In this document: positions 17,549 through 25,416 of the stretch, piece after piece
Layout of the letters: each line of letters begins with the position of its first letter
How positions within the stretch are numbered: the stretch's first letter is position 1
Notes under the pieces: generated by a model
What the model saw: the letters and a program-made list of their open reading frames with translations, nothing else
The model's database searches: none
Told to the model about the DNA's origin: nothing
Position numbers and translations under genes: made by a program
Source: an uncultured Clostridium sp.
Lineage (GTDB): Bacteria > Bacillota > Clostridia > Lachnospirales > Lachnospiraceae
NCBI GenBank assembly: GCA_938036545.1
Contig: CALHQJ010000113.1
Coordinates: 1 to 60,928, forward strand
Length of the DNA: 60,928 nt
Reading direction: 5' to 3'

Positions 17549-18751
17549 ATGCCGGAAGTATTTTTTTTGCTGTTTGTATTTTTAAAACCGTTTTATATTT
17601 TGCCGTCAGGGAGTATTGGGATTGCTGATGTTAGTATGGCCGCCTGTGTGGCAGTTCTTTTTTTTCAGTCAGTGCGAAAGAAAGAATGGTTATCCACATT
17701 GAAGCAGGACTGGCTTTTGTACCTGTTTTTGGGACTGGCTGTTACAATTAATGGAATATATGCAATTATAAATAAAAATTATGAATTTATTCGATATTCG
17801 GTTTTTTGGATTTATAATGTGGCAGCAATTTGGAGTTTCCGGCAGCTTGGCCAATTATATGGTCAAAGTTTTTTTAAGAAATTAAATGCTGTTGTAAAAT
17901 TAAATATTGTCATTCAATTTTTATTGCTTTTATCAGGAAAAGGCCGTATTTTCTACGAGTATTGGGGGGAAACCCGTTATATGGGAACTTTTAATGATCC
18001 CAATCAGTTAGCCTTTTTCCTTTTTATGATGATACTGTTGGCTTATTTGTATACGTGCCAATATGGAGATAGGGCTTATATCGTCTTTTACGCCCTGGCA
18101 ATTCCGGTCATTCTGGCATCAAAATCTACGGGGATTTTGTTGGGAGTGATAGGATTTACAGGTTTGGCGATTGTATGGAAGGGGTACCAGATTGGTGAGG
18201 GATTTCATTTCTCAAGACGAACCTGGATTTTTTTGGGGGTTATCTGTGGACTGGTATTTGGAGGATTTTTAATCTGGGTATGGCCGCCTGAGAATTTTGA
18301 TATTCAGCAGATGGATTACAATATGATTACCAGGATTCAAGAAAAAATCTGGAAAACTGTATATGGCGGCGGTTCCGGACTTCTGCTGGATCGAGGAATG
18401 GACAAACTCCTTTATTATCCACAATATTTGCTGTACGGAGCAGGCGAAGGTGGATTTGAGCGTTTCCCATTAACCAGCCAGATAAATGAAATTCATTCGA
18501 GCCTGTTTAGCATCTGGTTCTGTTATGGAACGGTTCCGACAATTTTATTGTTAGTATGGCTTGGACAGAATCTGAGAAAGCTAAGAATTTGCCAATGGTG
18601 CGCAGCCATTGGACTGCTGATAGAAAGTTTTCTGCTGGTGAATTACAGGCAGCCGATGTTCTGGATGATTTTGCTGTATGCTGGGATCTGCAGGGATTGT
18701 GAGAAAGCTGAGCGTGATTATGAGGCGAGGAATATTTGCCAGATGAAATAG
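17549..18751 (+). CDS. Wzy-like polysaccharide polymerase (multispanning membrane protein)
   Basis: 400 residues with about ten to eleven hydrophobic helices. The central TFNDPNQLAFFLFMMILLAYLY is the segment seen in Wzy/EpsG-like O-antigen polymerases. A periplasm-side type loop (about 245-320) follows, with YGAGEGGFERFPLTSQINEIHSS, in which the H resembles the catalytic-loop position of the ligase family. It would join lipid-linked repeats outside the membrane. It is the last gene of this locus; no terminator is visible behind it, and no Wzx flippase is present in the window. Confidence 0.75.
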   Translation: MPEVFFLLFVFLKPFYILPSGSIGIADVSMAACVAVLFFQSVRKKEWLSTLKQDWLLYLFLGLAVTINGIYAIINKNYEFIRYSVFWIYNVAAIWSFRQLGQLYGQSFFKKLNAVVKLNIVIQFLLLLSGKGRIFYEYWGETRYMGTFNDPNQLAFFLFMMILLAYLYTCQYGDRAYIVFYALAIPVILASKSTGILLGVIGFTGLAIVWKGYQIGEGFHFSRRTWIFLGVICGLVFGGFLIWVWPPENFDIQQMDYNMITRIQEKIWKTVYGGGSGLLLDRGMDKLLYYPQYLLYGAGEGGFERFPLTSQINEIHSSLFSIWFCYGTVPTILLLVWLGQNLRKLRICQWCAAIGLLIESFLLVNYRQPMFWMILLYAGICRDCEKAERDYEARNICQMK

Positions 18752-18876
18752 CGGTTAAATGAAAAAATGAACATTTGTAACTCACCTACTCACTTGCGTT
18801 GTGAAGCGCTTGCCTTGTTTGACTTGTTTCGTTCGAAAAGCGACTTTTTGCGACTTTCTTAGACATTGCGCTGCAT

Positions 18877-19812
18877 ATGGCAGAATGGTATGATGGATAT
18901 AACCAACGATATGCAGCAAGGATGTGTGAAATGGGGGGAGTCTGTCGATTGAGGGAAACTAAGGCAAATTGTGGTACAGTCAGTGGTAGAGAGAATAAAG
19001 AGTTAGAACTAGAACTCCGCTATGAGAGGTATAAGGGAGTTTTAAATGAACTTACCTTGATGAGTGACATGTTTATGAGAAATGTGTTTAAGAAACCGGA
19101 ATGTACAGAGTATGTTCTCCAGATTGTTATGGGGCGAAAGGAACTGAAGGTGTTGGAGCAGGTAATTCAGAAGGATTACAAGAACCTGCATGGCAGGTCG
19201 GCAATCCTGGATTGCGTTGCCATAGATGGAGAAGGAAACCAGTTTGACGTGGAGATTCAGCAGGACAGGGAAGGGGCGTCCCCAAAGCGGGCCCGATACC
19301 ATAGCGGCCTGATGGATATGAACACGTTGGAACAGGGACAGGATTTCGATGAACTGCCGGAGACGCATGTGATTTTTATCACAAGGGATGATGTGCTTGG
19401 CGAAGAGCTTCCCATCTACCATGTGGTGAGAAAGGTTCAGGAAACGGGTAAAGAGTTTGGAGACGGTTCCCATATTATATACGTGAATTCGAGAAGGCAG
19501 GATGACACAGAACTGGGCAGGCTGATGAGAGATTTTCACTGTAAAAGAGCAGAGGACATGTGCAGCACCGTTTTGTCAGAACGGGTACGGGAGCTGAAAG
19601 AGACGCAGGAAGGGGTAGATGTAATGTGCCGTGAGATGGAGAAGATATATAGTGAAGGAGAAAAGGTAGGAATAGAAGTAGGAGAAGAACAGGCCAAAAG
19701 AGAAATGGCGTTGTCTCTTTTCAGGATGGGCCTTTCGGTGGAGACGATTGCAGAGGCGGCCAGAGTCAGCGTGAAACAGGTTCAGGATTGGCTGGCAGGA
19801 AGTGTGGCGTAA
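18877..19812 (+). CDS. Rpn-family (PD-(D/E)XK) recombination-promoting nuclease / transposase-like protein
   Basis: 311 residues. The fold is recognised from LTLMSDMFMRNVFKKPECTEY, then RSAILDCVAIDGEGNQFDVEIQQ (the D...ExQ nuclease core), the SGLMDMNTLEQGQDFDELPETHVIFI strand region and YVNSRRQDDTELGRLMRDFHC. The C-terminal MALSLFRMGLSVETIAEAARVSVKQVQDWL is a short helix-turn-helix-like repeat common to this family. The first 40 residues are not conserved-looking and a later start is possible. The family promotes RecA-independent recombination. A partial copy lies immediately downstream, and a remnant of a different member lies at 55522. Confidence 0.8.
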   Translation: MAEWYDGYNQRYAARMCEMGGVCRLRETKANCGTVSGRENKELELELRYERYKGVLNELTLMSDMFMRNVFKKPECTEYVLQIVMGRKELKVLEQVIQKDYKNLHGRSAILDCVAIDGEGNQFDVEIQQDREGASPKRARYHSGLMDMNTLEQGQDFDELPETHVIFITRDDVLGEELPIYHVVRKVQETGKEFGDGSHIIYVNSRRQDDTELGRLMRDFHCKRAEDMCSTVLSERVRELKETQEGVDVMCREMEKIYSEGEKVGIEVGEEQAKREMALSLFRMGLSVETIAEAARVSVKQVQDWLAGSVA

Positions 19813-19870
19813 CGGAAGAAATATAGGAGATAAATGACTTATAGATATATGCTAGAATGGTTCTGATACT

Positions 19871-20104
19871 ATATATGTGAATTCGAGAGGACAGGATGAT
19901 ACGGAACTGGGCAGGCTGATGAGAGATTTTTACTGTAAAAGAGCAGAGGACATGTGCAGCACCGTTTTGTCAGAACGGGTACGGGAGCTGAAGGAGACGC
20001 AGGAAGGGGTAGATGTAATGTGCCGTGAGATGGAGAAGATTGCAGAGGCAGCCAGAGTCAGCGTGAAACAGGTTCAGGATTGGCTGACAGGAAGTGTGGC
20101 GTAA
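19871..20104 (+). pseudogene. Partial duplicate of the Rpn-family gene 3' end
   Basis: Repeats the last part of the preceding gene (from about 19484) almost exactly, but lacks 102 bases equivalent to 19647-19748. The junction is at a GAT shared by both ends. The deletion is in frame, so a 75-codon open frame remains, but it lacks the nuclease core. It reads as a product of local duplication and deletion; no Shine-Dalgarno precedes its GTG. Confidence 0.8.
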
Positions 20105-20240
20105 CAGATTCCTCTTTATAAATAGGGCACAAGGACTTTATAAAGTTTTTACTACCCTCTCTCTTTTTTCTATAGTATAATTGTCCTAATATCCAGCAAT
20201 AACATAGGACAGGGAAATAAAATAGAAAGGGGCACTTTTT

Positions 20241-21893
20241 ATGAAGAGACTTTATTTTGGCGGTCCGATTATTACCATGGAACAGGAGACGGATTCTCCG
20301 GAAGCAGTGCTCATTGACACGGAAACGGGACGGATTGAGGCGGTGGGAACGCTGGAAGAAGTCGGTGCTTTCGCAGATGAGGATACAGAAAAGGCCGATT
20401 TGGCAGGAGCATGCCTGATGCCTGCGTTTATTGATGCCCACAGTCACATAACCATGGCCGGACAGATGAGTTTGTGTGCCGATTTGTCTGACTGTGGATC
20501 TTTTGATGAAATTGTGGAAACATTACAGAAGTTTATAAAGGACAGGGGACAAGAACAGCTGAAAGCAGTGCTGGGATTTGGTTATGACCAGAATTTTCTG
20601 GCAGAACAGGCACATCCAGACAGGCATGTGCTGGATAGAGCCAGCAAAGAGATTCCGGTGATTATCATGCATGTTTCCGGCCATTTGGCCTGTGCCAACA
20701 GCGAGGCGTTAAGACTTGCCGGAATTACCAGGGATCTGCCGAATCCGGAAGGCGGCGTAATCGGTAGGGAAGGAGATTCTGGAGAGCCTAGCGGATATTT
20801 GGAAGAAGCAGGCATGACGCTGATTCAGAAACTGATTCAGGAAAAGCTGGAATTTGATTATCAAGCCATGGTAGAGAGGATGCAGGAAATTTACATCCGA
20901 CATGGCGTTACGACAGTTCAGGAGGGAGCAGCCACAAAAGAGGGCATCCAGATGTTGAAAAACATTGCGGGTAACCATCAGTTAAAGATTGATGTAGTGG
21001 CTTACCCGATGTTGAATGATGATGGAAAGATGATTATGGAAACGGAACAGGAGTTTCTTCATACCTATAAGAACCGTCTGAAAATCGGTGGTTATAAGCT
21101 GGTTTTAGATGGTTCTCCTCAGGCTTGTTCGGCTTGGATGTCAAAACCCTATCTGACAGGTGAGGAAGGATACTGCGGCTATCCATGGATGCCGGATGAA
21201 GTGGTAGAGGAGGCAGTGCAGTACGCAGTTGATCACAAGGAGCAGATTTTGGTTCACTGCAATGGAGATGCAGCCAGCGAGCAGTATTTAAATGCTTATG
21301 AACGTGCTGCAAAGCAGTCTGGATGGGAGGAAGCAGGCAAATTGCGCCCTGTTATGATTCACTGTCAGACAGTTCGAAATGATCAGCTTGACCGAATGGC
21401 AAAATTAAAGATGATAGCCTCTGTCTTTGTAGGCCATGTGTGGTATTGGGGAGACATTCATATGAAGAATCTGGGGCCGGATCGGGGAAATCACATCAGC
21501 CCGGTGAAAGACGCCCTTGACAGAGGAATTTTGGTTACGCTTCATCAGGATACGCCAGTGACAAAGCCCAATATGCTTCATTCTGTCTGGTGTGCAGTCA
21601 ATCGTTTGAGCCGGAATCACCAGGTAATTGGAGAAAATCAGAAGGTTTCTGTTTATGAAGCTTTAAAAGCCGTAACAATTAATGCTGCCTACCAGTATTT
21701 TGAGGAAAATGAGAAAGGCAGTATTAAAGCCGGAAAACGGGCTGATCTGGTTATTCTGGACAAATCGCCGTTAGAGGTGACACCGGATGCGTTAAGAGAG
21801 ATTCAGGTTCTGGAAACAATAAAGGATGGCAAATGCATTTTTTCCACTATACCTGCCACAGCCCCTGCTTCCGTAGCGAAAACGGTACTATAA
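20241..21893 (+). CDS. Amidohydrolase family protein, YtcJ-like
   Basis: 550-residue metal-dependent hydrolase of the amidohydrolase-3 (YtcJ) type. DAHSHITMAG near residue 66 carries the HxH metal ligands. Further ligands are in VHCNGDAASEQYLNAYE, RPVMIHCQTV and LHQDTPVTKPN, and the usual ending GSIKAGKRADLVILDKSPL is present. Full length for the family. Behind AAAGGGG; a TATAAT at 20176-20181 without a good -35 may be its promoter. Substrates of the family are varied (N-acyl, imide or formamide bonds), and the neighbours do not indicate one. Confidence 0.85.
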   Translation: MKRLYFGGPIITMEQETDSPEAVLIDTETGRIEAVGTLEEVGAFADEDTEKADLAGACLMPAFIDAHSHITMAGQMSLCADLSDCGSFDEIVETLQKFIKDRGQEQLKAVLGFGYDQNFLAEQAHPDRHVLDRASKEIPVIIMHVSGHLACANSEALRLAGITRDLPNPEGGVIGREGDSGEPSGYLEEAGMTLIQKLIQEKLEFDYQAMVERMQEIYIRHGVTTVQEGAATKEGIQMLKNIAGNHQLKIDVVAYPMLNDDGKMIMETEQEFLHTYKNRLKIGGYKLVLDGSPQACSAWMSKPYLTGEEGYCGYPWMPDEVVEEAVQYAVDHKEQILVHCNGDAASEQYLNAYERAAKQSGWEEAGKLRPVMIHCQTVRNDQLDRMAKLKMIASVFVGHVWYWGDIHMKNLGPDRGNHISPVKDALDRGILVTLHQDTPVTKPNMLHSVWCAVNRLSRNHQVIGENQKVSVYEALKAVTINAAYQYFEENEKGSIKAGKRADLVILDKSPLEVTPDALREIQVLETIKDGKCIFSTIPATAPASVAKTVL

Positions 21894-21905
21894 GACGTTG
21901 CTTTT

Positions 21906-21973
21906 CCTTCGCCGAATGCGTTTAAACAGTGTAAATAGAAATAAGGGGGGAACGCTTATGAAATCGGCGAAGG
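21906..21973 (+). promoter_or_regulatory. Hairpin enclosing the ribosome site and start codon of the next gene
   Basis: CCTTCGCCGA (21906-21915) is the exact complement of TCGGCGAAGG (21964-21973, inside the coding sequence). An inner GCGTT (21918-21922) pairs with AACGC (21951-21955). The start codon at 21958 would lie in an internal loop and GGGGGG (21945-21950) in the apical loop. This could control translation. Confidence 0.45.
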
Positions 21974-22278
21974 AAATTTTAAATCAAATACCATTTTTAA
22001 AAAGCTACAGAGGTTACGAGGACATGATTTTGTGCATGGAACTGGTAGCAGAGGATGAGGAACGCCTGGTCAGAATCCGAGAACGGGTGTATCTGCCGGT
22101 TGCCCAACGCAAAAAGGAAAGTATTCATAAGGTTGAGAAAAATCTGAGGACGTTTCGAAGAGTATTTTTTACCAATGGCGGTCAGGAGTATTTGGAGTCC
22201 TGTTTGGAACGGAAAATTGATGCGGAAATCTATCCAAGAGAATTGATAGAAGCGCTGGCAGAGTGCATGAAAAACTGA
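21958..22278 (+). CDS. Stand-alone Spo0A C-terminal-domain-like protein
   Basis: 106 residues with no receiver domain. ILNQIPFLKSYRGYEDMILCMELVAEDEERL and VYLPVAQRKKESIHKVEKNLRTFRRVFF follow the Spo0A_C layout: IG/P, GY, two helices, LYPxxA, then the recognition helix before the R-A-I-R-like region, and RGN(G)-like FTNGGQEYLES. It is more diverged than the second copy at 22793. The ATG at 21958 is chosen because AAGGGGGG lies 7 bases upstream. Probably a small DNA-binding regulator. Its target and any link to sporulation are not shown by the sequence. Confidence 0.6.
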   Translation: MKSAKEILNQIPFLKSYRGYEDMILCMELVAEDEERLVRIRERVYLPVAQRKKESIHKVEKNLRTFRRVFFTNGGQEYLESCLERKIDAEIYPRELIEALAECMKN

Positions 22279-22397
22279 TTTCGTTTTTTAATATCTGTAT
22301 TTTCTGAAAATCTATATTATTAAAAGTATACTATTTATCGAAGTCTTGCCACATTCCAGGATTCTTATACGTTTTATATTCATAGTAATGGATAAAA

Positions 22398-22404
22398 TGT
22401 CGAA
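22398..22404 (+). promoter_or_regulatory. 0A-box-like site upstream of the HTH gene
   Basis: TGTCGAA followed by AA, the core of the Spo0A binding site, in the 226-base gap before the XRE gene. One short match alone would be weak; it is listed because a second one precedes the other Spo0A_C-like gene. Confidence 0.4.
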
Positions 22405-22504
22405 AATTGTATTTTTTCGTCGATTACTACCGTATATGGTATCCATTAAAATATTTTTTTGTATAAACTATTAGAGAATCATTTGGAATAAGGGGGGATC
22501 TGAC

Positions 22505-22744
22505 ATGGACGGACAAAAGATATTGGCGGCAAGAATCGCAGAGTTATGTGGGCAGAGGCGGTATTCTTATTATGAGTTGGCGTATAAGTCAGCCGTTCCG
22601 TTGACTACCTTGATGCATATTATAGATGGGACGACCAGAAATCCAGGATTGTTTACGATTTCAAAGCTGTGCGGTGGCCTGGGTGTGACGCTGAAGGAAT
22701 TTTTTGATGTTCCGGAGTTTGAAGGGATAGAAAACATAGAATAA
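22505..22744 (+). CDS. XRE-family helix-turn-helix regulator
   Basis: 79 residues, almost only a Cro/C1-type HTH: ILAARIAELCGQRRYSYYELAYKSAVPLTTLMHII (helices 1-3) and NPGLFTISKLCGGLGVTLKEFFDVPEF (helices 4-5). The start follows AAGGGGGG with 7-8 bases spacing, the same unusual G-rich site as the gene at 21958. It may regulate the surrounding small genes. No ligand domain. Confidence 0.85.
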   Translation: MDGQKILAARIAELCGQRRYSYYELAYKSAVPLTTLMHIIDGTTRNPGLFTISKLCGGLGVTLKEFFDVPEFEGIENIE

Positions 22745-22787
22745 TCAGTCTCACCTGCTCCCCCAGGCAGCAGGGCAGGGAAAACAG

Positions 22788-22805
22788 GCGCCTTAGGGCG
22801 CTTTT
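22788..22805 (+). terminator. Short terminator-like hairpin between convergent genes
   Basis: GCGCC (22788-22792) pairs with GGCGC (22797-22801), followed by TTTT. The stem is short, so termination strength is doubtful. Confidence 0.4.
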
Positions 22806-23215
22806 CTGGTTTCCCTTCGTCCCAGATTTTTGGGGATGACCAGCATGGAACGCAGGATTCCCGTTCTTTTCCATTCATCTGTGGGATTGGTCTTTTTTAT
22901 GTAGCAGGAGAGAATGTCGAGAAATTCTCCATTGGTTGGTTTGGACTGGAGACGGCATCCTGCTATTTCAAAAAGGTGTTCCCTGTCTCCGCGGTTCCAG
23001 CAGATGGAGATAACGGTACGGATATTGCGTTCTACACAGGACGGAGTGGTGCTGTGGATTTCTGCTACAAGGGGATAGAGAAGTTTGGAAACCATTAAAA
23101 GCCGGTTTTCATCCTCTAAAATCAGCATGAGACAGGTATTTAAATAGTAATATCCTAAATGGGTACCGGAAATCCCAAGAGAGCGGATTACAGCAAAGGG
23201 AAGATTGGTATTCAT
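22793..23215 (-). CDS. Stand-alone Spo0A C-terminal-domain protein
   Basis: 140 residues. IRSLGISGTHLGYYYLNTCLMLILEDENRL, LLYPLVAEIHSTTPSCVERNIRTVI and CWNRGDREHLFEIAG match, in order, the IGxPxxxxGYxYLrxAIxM, LYPxIAxxxxTTxxrVERaIRhaIE and WxRG elements of the Spo0A DNA-binding domain, and SKPTNGEFLDILSCYI matches KPTNSEFI. No phospho-receiver domain precedes it. The ATG at 23215 follows AAAGGAG by 9 bases; the longer frame would begin with TTG. About 30 basic residues trail the domain. The recognition-helix region TTPSCVERNIR is well kept, so it may bind 0A-like boxes without phosphorylation control. Confidence 0.85.
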   Translation of the reverse strand: MNTNLPFAVIRSLGISGTHLGYYYLNTCLMLILEDENRLLMVSKLLYPLVAEIHSTTPSCVERNIRTVISICWNRGDREHLFEIAGCRLQSKPTNGEFLDILSCYIKKTNPTDEWKRTGILRSMLVIPKNLGRRETRKAP

Positions 23216-23243
23216 AATAGACAACTCCTTTCTCTTTTATTCT

Positions 23244-23274
23244 ATTGTACTAGAATTTTTGGAGAAGTTATCAA
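23244..23274 (-). promoter_or_regulatory. Possible promoter of the Spo0A_C-like gene
   Basis: On the minus strand TTGATA (23269-23274) and TACAAT (23244-23249) are 19 bases apart, about 30 bases before the start codon. The spacer is longer than ideal. Confidence 0.4.
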
Positions 23275-23294
23275 AATGGATATATTTAGACTTC

Positions 23295-23305
23295 TTTCGA
23301 CAAAA
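23295..23305 (-). promoter_or_regulatory. 0A-box-like site upstream of the Spo0A_C-like gene
   Basis: The minus strand reads TTTTGTCGAAA, a very good match to the Spo0A box. It lies 20 bases upstream of the putative -35 element, a position compatible with activation or autoregulation. Confidence 0.5.
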
Positions 23306-23330
23306 ATAGAGCAAACAGAATAGAGAAGAG

Positions 23331-23350
23331 AAAAAATGCCGGATTCGGCA
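23331..23350 (-). terminator. Terminator of the 51-residue protein gene
   Basis: On the minus strand TGCCG, loop AATC, CGGCA and six T, 8 bases after the stop codon of the small coiled-coil gene. Confidence 0.65.
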
Positions 23351-23357
23351 GGTGCTG

Positions 23358-23513
23358 TCAGCGGTTTTGCCGTTGCTTTTTTACCATATCCCAGATTGTA
23401 TTGTGCATCCATTCTACCGTATGCTTTAATGCAGCATTTTCTTTTTCAAGTTCCTGGATTCGGCAGGTGAGGTATGCGATGGTTTCCCTCTGGCTGATGG
23501 CTGATTCTTTCAT
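23358..23513 (-). CDS. Small coiled-coil protein, function unknown
   Basis: 51 residues. It begins MKESAISQRETIAYLTCR and continues IQELEKENAALKHTVEWMHN, a heptad-like pattern of one short coiled coil, then a basic tail. The start at 23513 is set by a perfect AGGAGG 5 bases upstream; a longer frame extends upstream but has no such site. A terminator follows directly. Small zipper-like proteins of this sort occur near Clostridia regulators, but I do not recognise a family. Its own ribosome site and terminator make it a likely real gene. Confidence 0.65.
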   Translation of the reverse strand: MKESAISQRETIAYLTCRIQELEKENAALKHTVEWMHNTIWDMVKKQRQNR

Positions 23514-23643
23514 AAAGACCTCCTGTAGATGGCAGATAATGGATATTGGGACAGTTTTTCTTAGAGGCAGTTCCCTGATAATTATATATAATAGGAAAAC
23601 AGAGCAGATATGACAGAAAAACGAAAGAAACTGGAAAACTACC

Positions 23644-23683
23644 AAAAAAGCTGCAAATCCTTTTGGGAAAAACAGCTTTTTTT
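23644..23683 (-). terminator. Terminator of the cell-wall-binding protein gene
   Basis: AAAAAAGCTG (plus strand) and CAGCTTTTTTT form a stem with a 19-base loop and T runs on both strands, 53 bases beyond the stop codon at 23737. Confidence 0.75.
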
Positions 23684-23736
23684 GAACGGAGTTTTACAAA
23701 TTTTGTAATCACAAGAGGATTTTCGAGAAAATATGG

Positions 23737-25119
23737 TTAGTGGATTACACCCTGGGTATCGACTACCCATACTTTATCATTTGCATCTTTTACATCTTTA
23801 AAACCATTGCCTAAATCCGGTTTTTCAGAGGACTTAGAAGAAGAGGAAGCCTTCTGAATCATACCGCTGGTATTGACCAGATACTGTTTGCCGTTAAATT
23901 CAGCAGGAGCGTAGCGCAGTTCGGCGTCTGCATCCTGGCGTCTGCCTTCGATATACAGGCGGTTATCCTGGATACCGCTGAATCCGTGGCCTTTTTTGGA
24001 GCCGTCAGTGTGGAAGTACCAGTACTCAGTAACTCCGGACTCTTCATCGGTAATAGCCTGTTTTCCGGTTTTCATAACGCCGTCTTCTGCAAAGTATGCA
24101 TTGGCAGTCTGGCCGTCTTCGGTAGTAATGACCTGTTTTCCGGTTTGCATTTCGCCTCTCATATTAAATGCGTACTGTTTGGAATTTACTGTAAAAATCT
24201 GTACGCCTGCAGAAGCTGCAAGGGGAACGCCTTTCTTAAAATAGAAACGGTAGGTTTCATCATCATCACTGATGCCTTCTGCGCCGTAAATCTCATACCA
24301 GCCAGAAGCGCGTTTTCCGTCTTCTTCATAGTACTGATAGCCGGCAATAGATGCAGGAGCATTGTTATCTGTGCTGTTATCAGAAGAATTATCAGAAAGA
24401 ATTTCGGCATTGGCAGGAGTAGCGGTTGGAGTAGCAGCCGGAATTTCCGGAAGCTTGTACCATCCGGTCTGCATTACGCCGTCTACAAAGGTATAGTAAT
24501 TTCCCCCGATTTTCTTATCCAGCTCATCCATTACCATTTTGCCGTTTTTCTCAAAATAATACCAGGAAGTATCGTCAGTAGGGCCGTCGGTTTCATTGGA
24601 AAGCTGAATCCATCCGGTGCGGCGGACGCCGTTTTCTCCTAAATAGTAAACAGAATCTTCTATGGTCTGTTTTCCGGTCAGCATAATGCCGTCTTCATTA
24701 AAATAGTACCAGTTTCCGTCAATGGATTGCCATCTGGAGCGAACAGACTGGCCGTCTTTTCCAAAGTAATACCACAGCTTATCTTGGGCTTCCGGAATAT
24801 CAAACAGCTCGTCATTCTCAACAGAAATCCACTGGTTTGTTACTTTTTTTCCGGTTTCATCTACATAGTATTCTTCAATCATTTCATTTGTAGCAATTTC
24901 GCCTTCGTCATTTAAATAGTACCAGTCCTCGCCGCGCTTTTTCCATGCGTCGGTTACAACATAACCGTCAGAGTCATAGTAGCGGAAGCTGCCGTTTTCT
25001 TCCACCCAGCCGGAAGAAGCAGCCAGAGCAAAAGCAGGTCCGTTTAAAAAGGAAGGGGTTACTGCAGACAGGAATGCTGCAGTGGATAATACAGCCATAA
25101 GTTTCGTTGATTTTCTCAT
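23737..25119 (-). CDS. Secreted protein with choline/glucan-binding-type cell-wall repeats
   Basis: 460 residues. The signal peptide (MRKSTKLMAVLSTAAFLSAV to about AFALAASS) is followed by at least ten aromatic repeats of the form GWxxxNGxWYYxxxDGxMxTG, e.g. DWYYLNDEGEIATNE, NWYYFNEDGIMLTG, SVYYLGENGVRRTGW and SWYYFEKNGKMV. These are cell-wall-binding (CW_binding_1/2) repeats. A Thr/Ala/Pro-Asn/Ser linker (TPTATPANAEILSDNSSDN) lies mid-protein. No catalytic domain is present, so it may be a wall-attached adhesin or structural protein. A minus-strand TATAAT lies at 25206-25211. Terminator at 23644-23683. Confidence 0.85.
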   Translation of the reverse strand: MRKSTKLMAVLSTAAFLSAVTPSFLNGPAFALAASSGWVEENGSFRYYDSDGYVVTDAWKKRGEDWYYLNDEGEIATNEMIEEYYVDETGKKVTNQWISVENDELFDIPEAQDKLWYYFGKDGQSVRSRWQSIDGNWYYFNEDGIMLTGKQTIEDSVYYLGENGVRRTGWIQLSNETDGPTDDTSWYYFEKNGKMVMDELDKKIGGNYYTFVDGVMQTGWYKLPEIPAATPTATPANAEILSDNSSDNSTDNNAPASIAGYQYYEEDGKRASGWYEIYGAEGISDDDETYRFYFKKGVPLAASAGVQIFTVNSKQYAFNMRGEMQTGKQVITTEDGQTANAYFAEDGVMKTGKQAITDEESGVTEYWYFHTDGSKKGHGFSGIQDNRLYIEGRRQDADAELRYAPAEFNGKQYLVNTSGMIQKASSSSKSSEKPDLGNGFKDVKDANDKVWVVDTQGVIH

Positions 25120-25362
25120 AAATTGTGATTCTCTCCTTTTTTGTTGTGGTTGGCGGCAGAAATGCTGCCGGTCGGCCGAAAATCCATCGTTGCATTACGG
25201 TGCTCATTATAGCGCATACCTATGGGACTGCGATAGTGTAGGTTACTGGTAATACTGGAAGGATGAATCCAGCAAACCCTCCTGTATCCAGGGGAAACCC
25301 CTAAATGCCCCCATTTTACGAAACTTGTAAGAAAAAGTTTAATAGGAATTTTTTTAAAAGTA

Positions 25363-25371
25363 TGCTATACT
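25363..25371 (+). promoter_or_regulatory. Extended -10 promoter of the second polysaccharide operon
   Basis: TGCTATACT, an extended -10 element, 46 bases before the first ATG. There is no good -35 element. The rest of the 297-base gap upstream holds a small AGGGG/CCCCT hairpin and nothing else I recognise. Confidence 0.55.
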
Positions 25372-25416
25372 GAGTGGGAATAACGGGAGAAATGTAAGCA
25401 AGAGGGAGGAATACGC

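Noticed and set aside
18752..18876. tRNA or att site between the Wzy-like gene and the Rpn gene
   Set aside because: Searched by eye for a GTTCGAATC-type T arm and cloverleaf; only a chance GTTCGAAA is present.
23986..24642. 218-codon frame on the + strand opposite the cell-wall-binding protein
   Set aside because: It is the antisense of a repeat-rich gene; no ribosome site and no family resemblance.
25260..25362. Riboswitch before the ThDP gene
   Set aside because: There is only a small AGGGG/CCCCT hairpin; no conserved THI, SAM, T-box or c-di-GMP core could be recognised.
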